Assembly: GCA_900538765.1 (NCBI GenBank)
Contig: UQAB01000009.1
Coordinates: forward strand, 1 to 58,837
From: an uncultured Azospirillum sp.
Lineage (GTDB): Bacteria; Pseudomonadota; Alphaproteobacteria; RF32; CAG-239
Direction of reading: 5' to 3'
DNA: 58,837 bases
Shown here: in pieces, positions 27,837 to 36,940 of the stretch
Layout: each line of letters opens with the position of its first letter
Position numbering within the stretch: position 1 is the first letter of the stretch
Translations under genes and position numbers: made by a program
Notes under the pieces: model-generated
Seen by the model: the letters and a program-made list of their open reading frames with translations, nothing else
What the model was told of the DNA's origin: nothing
The model's database searches: none

Positions 27837-29433
27837 TTTTTTTAAGTACGGAGTTGGCTTGGCACTCGTAACCATTGCAGCCGCATGCTCTATGTCAACA
27901 AGTATGGACGCTACACTTGAAAAAGAAGTCCAGACAGCCACAGTAATGCGCGAAACAGCCAAAGCCCCAACGGATTTGGCTCCGGATGATGTGGTCAGAG
28001 TTAAAAACGATATCTGGCTTGGGGATACCAGCGAGATTGAGTATGATGGCCAGCCTATTCCGGGATATTTGGAAAACCGTGAAGGAATTACATTAATCAG
28101 CAACAGACCGATTACTTTGTTTGAAATCGGCGACATGATTAATAAAATTACTTCTTTGAAAGTCAGATACGCTCCGGGATTGGAAGACAACCTAAAAAAG
28201 AGCGCCCAATCAAACAAACCGAACCCGGAAACAATTAATGCTGACTGGGCAGAGCCGGATAAAATGCTGGTTTCTTACAGAGGCCCTTTAAGCGGTTTGC
28301 TGGATGAAGTTTCATCCCGCTTCGGCATTTGGTGGAAATATGACAAGAAAGAAATTTATTTCTATAAGTATATTACAAGAACGTTTGTTCTTTATACCTT
28401 ACCGTCCAAGCCGTCATTGTCCGTTCAGGTCGGCGGCCAGACAGAGGGGTCAAACGGCAACTCGTCAATTTCGCTCTCCAGCACGGTAGAAGTCGAATTG
28501 TGGGGCAATATTGAAAAAGCCATTACATCCATGGTTGATAAGGATTCAAAACTGACGATTGACTCTGCTAACGGCACGATCTCGCTGACGGCAACACCGA
28601 ACGACATCAAGAAAGTTGCAAAGTATATTAACGAACAAAACGCCAGATTGTCCCGCCAGGTTGCAATTAGTGTTAAAGTTCTGCAGGTTTCCGTTGATGA
28701 TTCCGATTCATACGGCTTAGACTTGAGTGCAGTTTTTGACGACGGGCAATCCAAGGTTTCTTTGCTCAGCCCGGTTAACTCTCTCGGCGATGAAGTTGCC
28801 AAGAATCTGGAAATGCGTGTTATGCCCGGAAACTGGAATTTAGGTGCCAGTATCCAAGCTTTGTCCAAACAGGGAACAACCAATGTTGTTACCAGCGGTA
28901 CTGTAACAACGCTAAACAACAAGCCGGCTCCGATTCAGGTTGTCCGCAAACAGAATTATATTTCAGAAATTACCAAAACGAACAGCGGCGGCGACGGCAA
29001 CTATTATGACGTTTCTACTGAAACGGAAGAAATTGAAACAGGTTTTACCATGGACGTTTTGCCGAGAATTTTGGAACACGGACGTTTGCTGTTAATGTTT
29101 AACCTGACATTGTCTGACCTGATTTCTCTGGAAAAAGTTCCTTTGGGCGGCAACGGCGAAGAAGATGACGGACAATATATTCAGAACCCGATTATCGAAT
29201 CTCGCGGCTTCAACCAGGAAGTTGCTTTGAAATCAGGAGAATCTCTGGTGCTGACAGGTTATGAACGCGTAAACAATACCGCGGAAAAAACCGGCGTTGG
29301 TTCTGCCACAAACTCACTGTTCGGCGGTACGGCAACAGCATCTAAAGAAAGAGCTATTCTTGTTATCATTCTGACACCGGTTGTTTTGGAATCCCCGATG
29401 AATCCGGAAACCCGGGTAACAAACAGAATATAA
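27823..29433 (+). CDS. pilN: PilN-type secretin lipoprotein of a type IVb pilus
   Basis: A 536-aa outer-membrane secretin. The start is the ATG at 27823, 6 bases after GGAGG inside the end of pilL. The lipobox is AAAC (Cys near residue 19), as in R64 PilN and BfpB, which are lipidated secretins. An N-terminal domain (about 75-250) is followed by the secretin core with VVTSGTVTTLNNKPAPIQV (the conserved secretin strand), VLPRILEHGRLLLMF and the closing ESLVLTGYERV. It forms the pore for the growing pilus. Confidence 0.9.
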   Translation: MHMNNFFKYGVGLALVTIAAACSMSTSMDATLEKEVQTATVMRETAKAPTDLAPDDVVRVKNDIWLGDTSEIEYDGQPIPGYLENREGITLISNRPITLFEIGDMINKITSLKVRYAPGLEDNLKKSAQSNKPNPETINADWAEPDKMLVSYRGPLSGLLDEVSSRFGIWWKYDKKEIYFYKYITRTFVLYTLPSKPSLSVQVGGQTEGSNGNSSISLSSTVEVELWGNIEKAITSMVDKDSKLTIDSANGTISLTATPNDIKKVAKYINEQNARLSRQVAISVKVLQVSVDDSDSYGLDLSAVFDDGQSKVSLLSPVNSLGDEVAKNLEMRVMPGNWNLGASIQALSKQGTTNVVTSGTVTTLNNKPAPIQVVRKQNYISEITKTNSGGDGNYYDVSTETEEIETGFTMDVLPRILEHGRLLLMFNLTLSDLISLEKVPLGGNGEEDDGQYIQNPIIESRGFNQEVALKSGESLVLTGYERVNNTAEKTGVGSATNSLFGGTATASKERAILVIILTPVVLESPMNPETRVTNRI

Positions 29434-29464
29434 GCAATATTTGAGCATATAAGGACAAACAAAA

Positions 29465-30739
29465 GTGCTAGAAGATGCAAAGTTATTAGACGAAGATTAT
29501 GAAGAAGGCGGTGACAAAACTTGGGCTGCAAGCATTACCGTCGACGGATTAACTTATGCCACAAACTTATTCTGGCAGCCTTTACAGAATACGGAAGACC
29601 CGATTTCCGATGTCAGCGAGGCTTCCGAGGGTATTTTGGAAGGCGCGGATTTGTTCTGCATCAAGCAAGGCAAGGCTCCGCAATTCGGTATCTGCGTTTC
29701 CAAACAAGGATATAAAAGCGGAGAATTGGTCGGTGCCATTTCCGCAGCTTCTGCACTTGACGGTTTGTCCTCTTTTGTCGCCGTATTTAAAGTAAACACC
29801 GGCTGGTGGTATATCTGCGTCAGAAACGATATTATCCTTTCTGACGGCGATATGGTGTTTGTCAACGAAGAAGACGCCAAAACCCAGTTTATGTCAATGC
29901 TCGCCGTTCCGGATTGGGAGAAGAAAATCGCCCCGGCCGAGTGGAACATTGACGGAACGGAAGACATTGACCTGACGGAGCTGATGAAAAAAGGCGCCCG
30001 CGGCAAACTGCAAAAGATAAAGGCGCTGCGCGGGACTAAGCTGTTGGTTGTCATTTCCATTTCGGCAGTAGTTGCTTTGTGGCTGTTGTTTACAATCATC
30101 GACAGCATCTTTCTGGCGCCGCCTAAAAAGCCGATGATTGCCCCGATAAAGCCTAAAGTCGTACAGCCGGTTAAGGTCATTCCGGAAGTCAAGCCTTGGG
30201 AAAAACTGAGCGATGCCGGTTATCTGATGGCCAAATGTTATGAAAACATTGCCGCCGTTTCGCAGATTCTGCCTCCGGGCTGGAATATCGGCGAAGTCAC
30301 CTGTGACAAATCCGGCGTTAAGACTTCATGGACCAGGGAAAGCGGCCGTATTATCTGGGCTGACGAAGCTTTGGACAGTTCCGGGCTGCAGTTTTCCTCC
30401 CGCGCCATTTCCGATGACGGTAACAGTATGTCGGTTGTTGCCCCGGTTGGAAATGTTCCGACGGTTTCAGTTTCTCCGACCTTAAAAGCCGGCGATTTGA
30501 AAATTACGATAAATGACCTGTTTCAGGCAATCGGGCAGCCGGTCGCTCTGTCGGATTATTCTTACACGTCACCGCAGAATACAATCTACCGGTCTGTGAA
30601 ATTTAAATTTACGTCAGTCAATAATCCCATGGTATGGAAAGATTTATTAACAAAATTTTCAGGACTTGAGATTATAATGATAAAATATAACAAAGATGGC
30701 GAAAAATGGGATTATGAAGGAGCAATCTATGCATTATAA
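29465..30739 (+). CDS. pilO: PilO-type pilus assembly protein
   Basis: A 424-aa protein with a probable GTG start at 29465 (AAGGA 10 bases upstream). The N-terminal half is cytoplasmic and actin-like in look (LFCIKQGKAPQFGICVS, WWYICVRNDIILSDGDMVF). One transmembrane helix lies at about 194-218 and a periplasmic domain follows. The order and the NLFWQPLQ start fit PilO of IncI thin pili (PilO2 family), an inner-membrane platform protein. It sits between the secretin and PilP and overlaps PilP by 11 bases. Confidence 0.8.
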   Translation: MLEDAKLLDEDYEEGGDKTWAASITVDGLTYATNLFWQPLQNTEDPISDVSEASEGILEGADLFCIKQGKAPQFGICVSKQGYKSGELVGAISAASALDGLSSFVAVFKVNTGWWYICVRNDIILSDGDMVFVNEEDAKTQFMSMLAVPDWEKKIAPAEWNIDGTEDIDLTELMKKGARGKLQKIKALRGTKLLVVISISAVVALWLLFTIIDSIFLAPPKKPMIAPIKPKVVQPVKVIPEVKPWEKLSDAGYLMAKCYENIAAVSQILPPGWNIGEVTCDKSGVKTSWTRESGRIIWADEALDSSGLQFSSRAISDDGNSMSVVAPVGNVPTVSVSPTLKAGDLKITINDLFQAIGQPVALSDYSYTSPQNTIYRSVKFKFTSVNNPMVWKDLLTKFSGLEIIMIKYNKDGEKWDYEGAIYAL

Positions 30740-32174
30740 TGTTAGAAATATTTTAAGCAGTACGGCTTTGGCATTACTTATCGGGCTGGCGGCTCCGACA
30801 AGCCTTTGTGCGCAGACACTGAACACCAGCGAAGTTCAGCCTCAGGCAAACTCCAACAATGATTCGGCTTTGAATTTTGACGTTAATTTGCCAGGCGGCG
30901 ACACTGCCGGCAACAATGATGTTAATGCTCCCATTCCGCTGGATGACTCTGTTCCCATGCCGTTGCTCGACAGCGAACAGAATATGCCCATGCCGGAAAA
31001 TCATGATCCGATTTTGCCAATGAATGACAATGCTCCCATTCCGACTATGGATAATGCTCCGATTATGCCGGACAATACCCGCAGCTATCAGGATAACACA
31101 ATGCCTGGCAATTCGCCATTGCTTCCCGGAAGCAGTAACGCCGACAACAGAGCGCCCATTCCCGACCTCATCAATGTTGACGGCGCGGAAGCTGACGGCA
31201 TGGGGGATAACATTCTGAACAAGATAGACAATAATCTGTTTTCCAAAATGTCTTCTATTGAAAAACAATCTGCCCTCCTCTCTTTGGAACTGAGAAGAGA
31301 AAAAATCCGCAGTGAAATTGCCGCGATAAAAGCTCAACGCAAAAAGGCTCAGGAAGAAGAAGCAGCGCGTGAAGAAGAAAGAAACAGAAAAAGAATTGAA
31401 TGGGAAAACGAACAGCAGAGAAAGTTGCTTGTCGAGCAGCAGAAATTAAAAGAACTGGAAAACCAGCGCGAAGTTCTGCGGCAGGAAAAGATTGTCAAGG
31501 CATACAAAGAAACCATGCTGAAAGAAAAGCAGGAATGGATTAAGCATAATGCCGACCTGTACAATCAGATGACACAAATTGAAAACGAGAGGGACGCCGT
31601 TGTCAACGATTTCAAGATGAAGCTCAACAATCTGAACAATATGGCGACAAAAGCCGTTTCCAATGCGCAGACGGCAAAAGACCGTTATGATCAGGCGATT
31701 AACAGCATGAAGAGTCAGCTGTCTGTCGTTCAATCCCGTCTGGATGCAGAATTGAGTGCAAAGCTGAGCAAAGCCAATCCCTTTGCCACAATGCCGGACG
31801 AAAATCAGGTTAAGCTGAATGACGTTTACGCGATTATGGAAATTGTCGGTAAAGGTGAAAATCTGGCCGCAAAATTAATCAACAAAAACGGCGACCGCTT
31901 TATGGTTCGCAAAGGCACAGCCTTGCAGACAGGACATATTGTTGATGAAATTACTGAAACTTATGTCAGAGCGGATATTGACGGCGCCAAAGATTATTTG
32001 TGGTTTGCGGCCGGCGGTATTCTTGACAGCGAACCGCAGAAAAGCAATGTCCTGAAAGGAGCAAAGGCAGCCATGGCGGCAGCCGGCGCCAAAAAAGGCA
32101 ATACCGGCGTTAACTCCCAGGTTTTGGGGTCGCCCGATATCCCGAGCTTAGGCGAAGGTATGTTTGTTAGGTAA
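30729..32174 (+). CDS. pilP: PilP-type pilus protein with long repeat and coiled-coil region
   Basis: A 481-aa protein. The start is the ATG at 30729 with AGGAG upstream. A signal peptide (1-27) is followed by an Asn/Pro/Met-rich segment with repeats of the type APIPxxDNAPI (about 60-130), a long Glu/Lys/Arg coiled coil (about 170-330), and a C-terminal domain of about 100 residues (VYAIMEIVGKGENLAAKLIN, FMVRKGTALQTGHIVDEI) that fits the PilP beta domain. R64 PilP is much shorter, so the first 330 residues are an addition. PilP-type proteins link the inner-membrane platform to the secretin. Confidence 0.75.
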   Translation: MHYNVRNILSSTALALLIGLAAPTSLCAQTLNTSEVQPQANSNNDSALNFDVNLPGGDTAGNNDVNAPIPLDDSVPMPLLDSEQNMPMPENHDPILPMNDNAPIPTMDNAPIMPDNTRSYQDNTMPGNSPLLPGSSNADNRAPIPDLINVDGAEADGMGDNILNKIDNNLFSKMSSIEKQSALLSLELRREKIRSEIAAIKAQRKKAQEEEAAREEERNRKRIEWENEQQRKLLVEQQKLKELENQREVLRQEKIVKAYKETMLKEKQEWIKHNADLYNQMTQIENERDAVVNDFKMKLNNLNNMATKAVSNAQTAKDRYDQAINSMKSQLSVVQSRLDAELSAKLSKANPFATMPDENQVKLNDVYAIMEIVGKGENLAAKLINKNGDRFMVRKGTALQTGHIVDEITETYVRADIDGAKDYLWFAAGGILDSEPQKSNVLKGAKAAMAAAGAKKGNTGVNSQVLGSPDIPSLGEGMFVR

Positions 32175-32182
32175 AATTATCA

Positions 32183-33877
32183 ATGGTTGATTCATCTGAT
32201 GACGACATTGTTTTGGGACAGCCGGCGTCCAATCAGTCCAGCACTGAGGCGACTAAGGCTGTTTCAGGCATTGAAAGCAATGAGAAATATGACCAGGAAA
32301 TGGAAAAGCCGGTCAATAAGATTGAAGCCCTGTTTCAACACGGCAATCGTCTTTTAACGCTCTCCAGCAATGCCAATCTGGTTATCAATGACGATACGCG
32401 GCGCCTTCTGGCCTTGTTTTCAGACGGACGTTTTCTGGTTTCGGAAACGCATAAATTTGACGGACGCGTTCTCAGCTTTGAGGTTCTTGCCCGCAAGAAA
32501 AAACTGACTATCGGGAAACCTGAATATGTTTCGCAAAACGAGTTGAATGCCATTTATGCTATTGGTGAGCGTTCTCAGGTCAATATTGAAGGCGATGCTG
32601 ACCTTGACCAGTTGCAAATGCAAAAAGACTTTGTCAATGTCGTTGCCAGAGCTGCCTCGATGAAAGTATCAGATATTCATATTGTCGTCGCCAACAGCAC
32701 GCAGATTATGTTCCGCACCAACGGCATGATGACCACAGTTATGGAATATAACAAAGAGTGGGGCGAATCTTTTGTGCGCGCCGCTTTTGCGTCTTCTGAC
32801 ATTTCAGATTCAAACTATGCGCAAAATGAATTTCAAGGCGCGCAAAAGCTTGGTTCTACACCGTTACGCGGTTCCAAAGGCAAATTGATGCTGCCGCATA
32901 ATATTCTGGCTATCCGTTTGCAGTTTAACCCGATTGCTTTCGGGTCGCAATATTTGGTTATGCGTTTGCTTTACGCCGATGACAATCCCGACGGCAGCGG
33001 TGATTTGGCCTCTCTCGGCTTCGGCGAATATGAGGAAAATCTGTTTTACCGTCTGCGCGCGGTTCCAGTTGGGCTGAGCATTATTGCCGGACCGACGGGG
33101 TCTGGCAAAAGTACGACGTTGCAGCGCAATATGATTAAGCTTTTACAGGAAAAAAACTACGAAATTAATCTGATTACGGTGGAAGACCCGCCGGAGTATC
33201 CAATTCCCGGCGCAAGACAAATGCCGGTGACTAACGCCAACAGCGAAGAAGAAAAAGACGAAGAATTTACCAAAGCCCTGTCTGCGGCACTGCGTTCCGA
33301 CCCGGATGTCATGATGGTGGGCGAGGTGCGGTCAATCGCGGCGGCAGAGCTGACATTCAAGGGCGCGTTGTCAGGGCACGGCGTTTGGACAACCCTGCAT
33401 GCCAACAGCGCTCCGGCTATCGTTACCCGTTTGCGCGATATGGGGGTCAAGACCTTCATGCTGAATGACCCGGAATTGATTAAGGGGCTGATTTCCCAAC
33501 GTCTGTTCAGAAGACTGTGTCCGCATTGCCGCGTTTCAGTCAAAGAACTGCTCGATCAACCGTCGGTTCAGCGCCTGAAGACGGCCTTGGGCGATTTTGG
33601 CATTGAAAATACTTATGTCCGCGGTCCAGGATGTAAATATTGCGATAATACCGGAATCAAGGGACGAATGAGCGTGCCGGAAATTATTCTGCCGGACGCT
33701 AATTTCCTTGACCTGATGATTTCGGGCGAAACCAGAAAAGCGATTGACTACTGGACAAGCGACCTGAACGGGCGTACGCTGAAAGATGCAGCGATAGAAA
33801 GAATGTTGAAAGGTTATATTGACCTTGACGAAGTTGAAAGATGGTGCGGCCTGCTTGACCAGCGTCCGGTCTACTAA
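32183..33877 (+). CDS. pilQ: PilQ-type pilus assembly ATPase (GspE/PilB family)
   Basis: A 564-aa cytoplasmic ATPase that powers pilus extension. All expected motifs are present: MKVSDIHIVV (N2 domain), Walker A GPTGSGKST near residue 300, Asp box VEDPPEYPIPGA, Walker B PDVMMVGEVRS, His box TTLHANSAPAI, and a four-cysteine zinc site (CPHC and CKYC, about 450-490). It starts 8 bases after pilP and is followed 21 bases later by pilR. Confidence 0.92.
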   Translation: MVDSSDDDIVLGQPASNQSSTEATKAVSGIESNEKYDQEMEKPVNKIEALFQHGNRLLTLSSNANLVINDDTRRLLALFSDGRFLVSETHKFDGRVLSFEVLARKKKLTIGKPEYVSQNELNAIYAIGERSQVNIEGDADLDQLQMQKDFVNVVARAASMKVSDIHIVVANSTQIMFRTNGMMTTVMEYNKEWGESFVRAAFASSDISDSNYAQNEFQGAQKLGSTPLRGSKGKLMLPHNILAIRLQFNPIAFGSQYLVMRLLYADDNPDGSGDLASLGFGEYEENLFYRLRAVPVGLSIIAGPTGSGKSTTLQRNMIKLLQEKNYEINLITVEDPPEYPIPGARQMPVTNANSEEEKDEEFTKALSAALRSDPDVMMVGEVRSIAAAELTFKGALSGHGVWTTLHANSAPAIVTRLRDMGVKTFMLNDPELIKGLISQRLFRRLCPHCRVSVKELLDQPSVQRLKTALGDFGIENTYVRGPGCKYCDNTGIKGRMSVPEIILPDANFLDLMISGETRKAIDYWTSDLNGRTLKDAAIERMLKGYIDLDEVERWCGLLDQRPVY

Positions 33878-33898
33878 GCCAGAAAAGGAGAGTTTCAC

Positions 33899-35017
33899 AT
33901 GGAAGAAAGAAAAAGAAAATCATCTCTTGAAAAGGCAATGAAAAGCCTTGGCACTGTAGAAGTTTATTATGCCAAAATTATCTGCCGCCTGTCAAACGCC
34001 ACTCGTTTGAAGCTTTATCGCAAACTGGCCTCGTTGTTGCGTAACCGTTTTTCGCTGATGAACGCTCTGGATATGATTCACGAAGGAGCCAGCAACGGCG
34101 GTAAGAATCCGAAAGAACCTATGGCGATTGCCATTGCTGCTTGGGGTCAGGCTTTGCAAAACGGTAAACCTTTTTCGGAAGCCCTGCGCGGTTGGGCACC
34201 GAATCAGGAAAGACTGATGCTGTCGGTTGGCGATGTTTCAGATATGGAAAGCGCCATTATGAACCTTATCCGTGTGTCGGAAGGTTCCACCAAAATGGTA
34301 CGTCCGATTATCGGCGCGATTGCTTATCCGTCATTCTTGTTCATGATGTCCGTTTTGATTATTTACGCTATCGGCGCGTTTATGGTGCCGCCGATGCTGG
34401 AAGCAGCACCAAACACAAGATGGCGCGGCATGGCTGCCGATTTGGTCGACTTGTCTGAGTGGATCAGAGTCAACTGGATTTTTGCCTTTTCAGTTTTGCC
34501 GGTTATCGGTTGTATTATTTATTTTACAATCGGTATCTGGACCGGCCGGGCCAGAGCATTTTTTGACCATTTACCGCCTTGGTCGCTGTATAAAATCTTT
34601 TCCGGTATCAGCTGGCTGCTGGCTTTGTCAGCTCTGGTCAAGAGCGGTACGCCGGTTTCAATGTCGTTACGCGCTCTAAGACGCGATTCAAACCGTTATT
34701 TGCAGGAAAGAATCGACAAGACGCTGGTCTTTGTCAACAACGGTGATAACCTGGGACAAGCGCTTTATAAAACCGGACTGGATTATCCTGACCCGGAAAT
34801 TATCAATGATCTGAAAATTTATTCAGAATTGGATAACTTTGAAGAAGCTTTGGAAAACCTGGCAAACGAGTGGCTGGATGAGAGCGTGTATTTGATTGAA
34901 AATAAAGCCTCTATTTTAAATATGATTGCCATTTTGACAGTTGCCGGCATTATTGCCTGGGCCGTTATGGGTACCTTTGAAATGCAAGACCAAATCACCA
35001 GCTCCATGGGGCTTTAA
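33899..35017 (+). CDS. pilR: PilR-type pilus platform protein (GspF family)
   Basis: A 372-aa polytopic inner-membrane protein of the GspF/PilC family with two repeated cytoplasmic helical domains. Transmembrane helices lie at about 140-165, 195-215 and 340-362. AAAGGAG precedes the ATG at 33899. It is the inner-membrane platform contacted by the PilQ ATPase. Confidence 0.88.
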   Translation: MEERKRKSSLEKAMKSLGTVEVYYAKIICRLSNATRLKLYRKLASLLRNRFSLMNALDMIHEGASNGGKNPKEPMAIAIAAWGQALQNGKPFSEALRGWAPNQERLMLSVGDVSDMESAIMNLIRVSEGSTKMVRPIIGAIAYPSFLFMMSVLIIYAIGAFMVPPMLEAAPNTRWRGMAADLVDLSEWIRVNWIFAFSVLPVIGCIIYFTIGIWTGRARAFFDHLPPWSLYKIFSGISWLLALSALVKSGTPVSMSLRALRRDSNRYLQERIDKTLVFVNNGDNLGQALYKTGLDYPDPEIINDLKIYSELDNFEEALENLANEWLDESVYLIENKASILNMIAILTVAGIIAWAVMGTFEMQDQITSSMGL

Positions 35018-35019
35018 AC

Positions 35020-35607
35020 ATGAAAAAGCTCAAAGAAATATATCGGCAGCTTATCAAAAAATGGCAGAAGCTCAGCCGCAGGGACAAACAGATTGGCGGC
35101 GGGCTGGCTTTCATTGTCCTTTTGATTGCCGTTATTATTTCTTCCGTTCCCGAGGCTGACAAACAGGCGGAAGCCGCTGCCAATGAGGCAATGCTTCTGG
35201 CAGAAAGAACACGTGCCCATTATAGAGCCAAACCGAATTACTGGGGGCTGGACAGCCAATATGCCGTTGAATCGGGCATTGTTCCGCAAGATATGGTACG
35301 GGGTGACAAGATTGTCAACAGCATGGGACAGATTGTCCGTATCGGGCTTGGAGTTGACGGTGAGGCGGTTATGCCGGGCAGCCGGGGATTTGACGTTGTT
35401 TTCAGCAATGTCAATAAAAAAGCCTGTATGCTTTTGATGAGCTATAAATTCAGCGAGCAGCAGAAGCTGGGGCTATCCGGCGTGACGCTGGTCAACTCCT
35501 CAGAACGAAATTTTTCATGGAGCGGGGAAAACCGTTTCCCGTTGAAAATTTTGGAAACACGGGAAATTTGCGAGGGAAAAAATATCATCGTATGGAATTT
35601 TGAATGA
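35020..35607 (+). CDS. membrane-anchored protein with a type IVb pilin-like domain
   Basis: A 195-aa protein starting 2 bases after pilR. A basic cytoplasmic start (to about 25) and one transmembrane helix (about 27-45) precede a periplasmic part. The segment YAVESGIVPQDMVRGDKIVN followed by a later conserved cysteine (KKACMLLMSYKF) resembles the C-terminal pilin domain of PilS/TcpA-type pilins, where a similar SG-P-xM block and Cys occur. The N-terminus lacks the Gly-then-Glu(+5) prepilin peptidase site, so it is not a normal prepilin. It may be a minor or pseudo-pilin held in the membrane. A second cysteine lies near the C-terminus and could form the pilin disulfide. Confidence 0.6.
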   Translation: MKKLKEIYRQLIKKWQKLSRRDKQIGGGLAFIVLLIAVIISSVPEADKQAEAAANEAMLLAERTRAHYRAKPNYWGLDSQYAVESGIVPQDMVRGDKIVNSMGQIVRIGLGVDGEAVMPGSRGFDVVFSNVNKKACMLLMSYKFSEQQKLGLSGVTLVNSSERNFSWSGENRFPLKILETREICEGKNIIVWNFE

Positions 35608-35749
35608 GGGCTGTTTACGGAATCTTAAAGATTATCAGCTATTTTTCAATTAATGTTGTGTTTTAAATTTATACCTATGACTAAAGATATAATTGTTTAT
35701 CCGGCGTGGATAGGGTAAAATAAAAATATAAAATTACGGGAGAAAGAAA

Positions 35750-36316
35750 ATGAAAAGATATTGCGGGTCAGAACAGAGCGGCCGTTCAATGGTCGAAATG
35801 CTCGGTGTGTTGGCGATTATCGGCGTATTGTCTGTCGGCGGTATCGCAGGTTATTCAAAAGCTATGGCGAAATTTAAAGTCAATCAGACATTAGATCAGA
35901 TTTCCATGTTAATTACTAATATTCGTACATTGTTTGCTAATCAGATTGACTTTGGAGGTGCATCAACAGCGAATGTTATTACTTTGAATTTGTATTCTCC
36001 TGAAATGATTGATGCAACTGGGGCGGCCTTAGTAAACCCGTTTAATGGTGCAGTTACAATTACACCAGGAGAAAATGATCGTACTTTTAAAGTTACGTAT
36101 GAGGGACTTGATACTTCCTCTTGTACAACAATTGCGATGGCTGACTGGGGAGGAAGTGTGGCATCAGGTTTGGTTTCAATAACATTGGGAGGTAGCAAGA
36201 CTGCCTATACATGGGGAGGGCAGTCTCCTAATGGGTTACCTATTACTATTGCCGGTGCGGCAGCTGGTTGTAACAAGGCCGGAAGTACAAATTCAATTAC
36301 TTGGGAATACAGATAG
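35750..36316 (+). CDS. pilS: type IV prepilin, PilS-like
   Basis: A 188-aa major pilin precursor. The leader of about 11 residues ends in Gly, followed by RSMVEMLGVLAIIGVL, with Glu at +5 and the hydrophobic helix typical of type IV pilins. The C-terminal domain has YSPEMIDATGAALVNPFNG and two cysteines (SSCTT and AGCNK) that probably form the pilin disulfide loop. GGGAG precedes the ATG. The first 150 bases use the G/C-ending codons common in the neighbours, while the part after about 35930 shifts to A/T-ending codons. It is set off from the operon by 142 bases upstream (with a TATAAT-like box at 35688 but no good minus-35) and a terminator downstream, so it may be transcribed on its own. 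Confidence 0.85.
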   Translation: MKRYCGSEQSGRSMVEMLGVLAIIGVLSVGGIAGYSKAMAKFKVNQTLDQISMLITNIRTLFANQIDFGGASTANVITLNLYSPEMIDATGAALVNPFNGAVTITPGENDRTFKVTYEGLDTSSCTTIAMADWGGSVASGLVSITLGGSKTAYTWGGQSPNGLPITIAGAAAGCNKAGSTNSITWEYR

Positions 36317-36341
36317 TTACAAAAGTTAGCTATGACCGCCA

Positions 36342-36368
36342 AACCGCTGAGAAATCAGCGGTTTTCTT
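36342..36368 (+). terminator. terminator after the prepilin gene
   Basis: A 9-bp perfect GC-rich stem (36342-36350 with 36355-36363) and GAAA loop are followed by a T-rich run. It separates the prepilin transcript from the repeat cluster and the downstream ATPase. Confidence 0.85.
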
Positions 36369-36389
36369 ATGCTAAATTATTTTTTTCTA

Positions 36390-36895
36390 ATATTTCCTCC
36401 CTGAATGCCGGGCTACGAAGCCAAAACAATCCAGTGAATTTGTTTTGGCGAGCCAAGCAATGAGACTTTCCTTTTGAAGAAAGAGAAACAAACCGAACAA
36501 AAGGATATAGTCGGAATTGGTTAGGGGAAAGTGTGAGTCAAAAAAATAATAATCTACTTGTCATTGTCGGACGCCACTCTGAGAGTGTGATCCGACAATC
36601 CAGGTTAGAAAAAGATTCTTTAGTTTCACCTGGATCCCCGGATATCGCTGCGCTCTTCCGAGGATGACGTTTTTTTTGCTTGGCGGAGGGTTACGTCTTT
36701 GTTGCTTGTTTTAGATGCCGGAGTCGATAGTTGGCGATTGGCAAGCGATAGCGCAGACAGAGCCTTACGTGACGAACGAGCTTGTCGAGGACAAACAAGT
36801 TCGAGATGACAATTTTCCGGATGGCTGGGAAGAGGAAATACGGCTTCCCGGATGGTATCAAAGAAAAAATAAATTTTATATTTTTTTTAATACAT
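36390..36895. repeat. cluster of palindromic intergenic repeats
   Basis: This 500-base stretch without a credible gene holds several imperfect palindromes. One has arms CCAAAACAA and TTGTTTTGG near 36420-36446. One has arms TGTCGGA and TCCGACA at about 36566-36597, with a second inner stem. One runs GGATCCCCGGA to TTCCGAGGATGAC near 36632-36667. One is built on TTGTC-GAG-GACAA near 36783 followed by CGAGATGACA. Units ending in GATGAC are a common form of dispersed palindromic element in alphaproteobacterial genomes. A 60-codon open frame at 36715-36897 is made of this repeat DNA. Confidence 0.6.
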
Positions 36896-36940
36896 AGCTG
36901 TTAGACTGTTAATCAGATATGATTAATTACGGTGGTGAAA

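Noticed and set aside
36715..36897. A 60-codon open frame between the prepilin and the ATPase
   Set aside because: It lies in the palindromic repeat cluster, has no ribosome binding site and its translation reflects repeat DNA.
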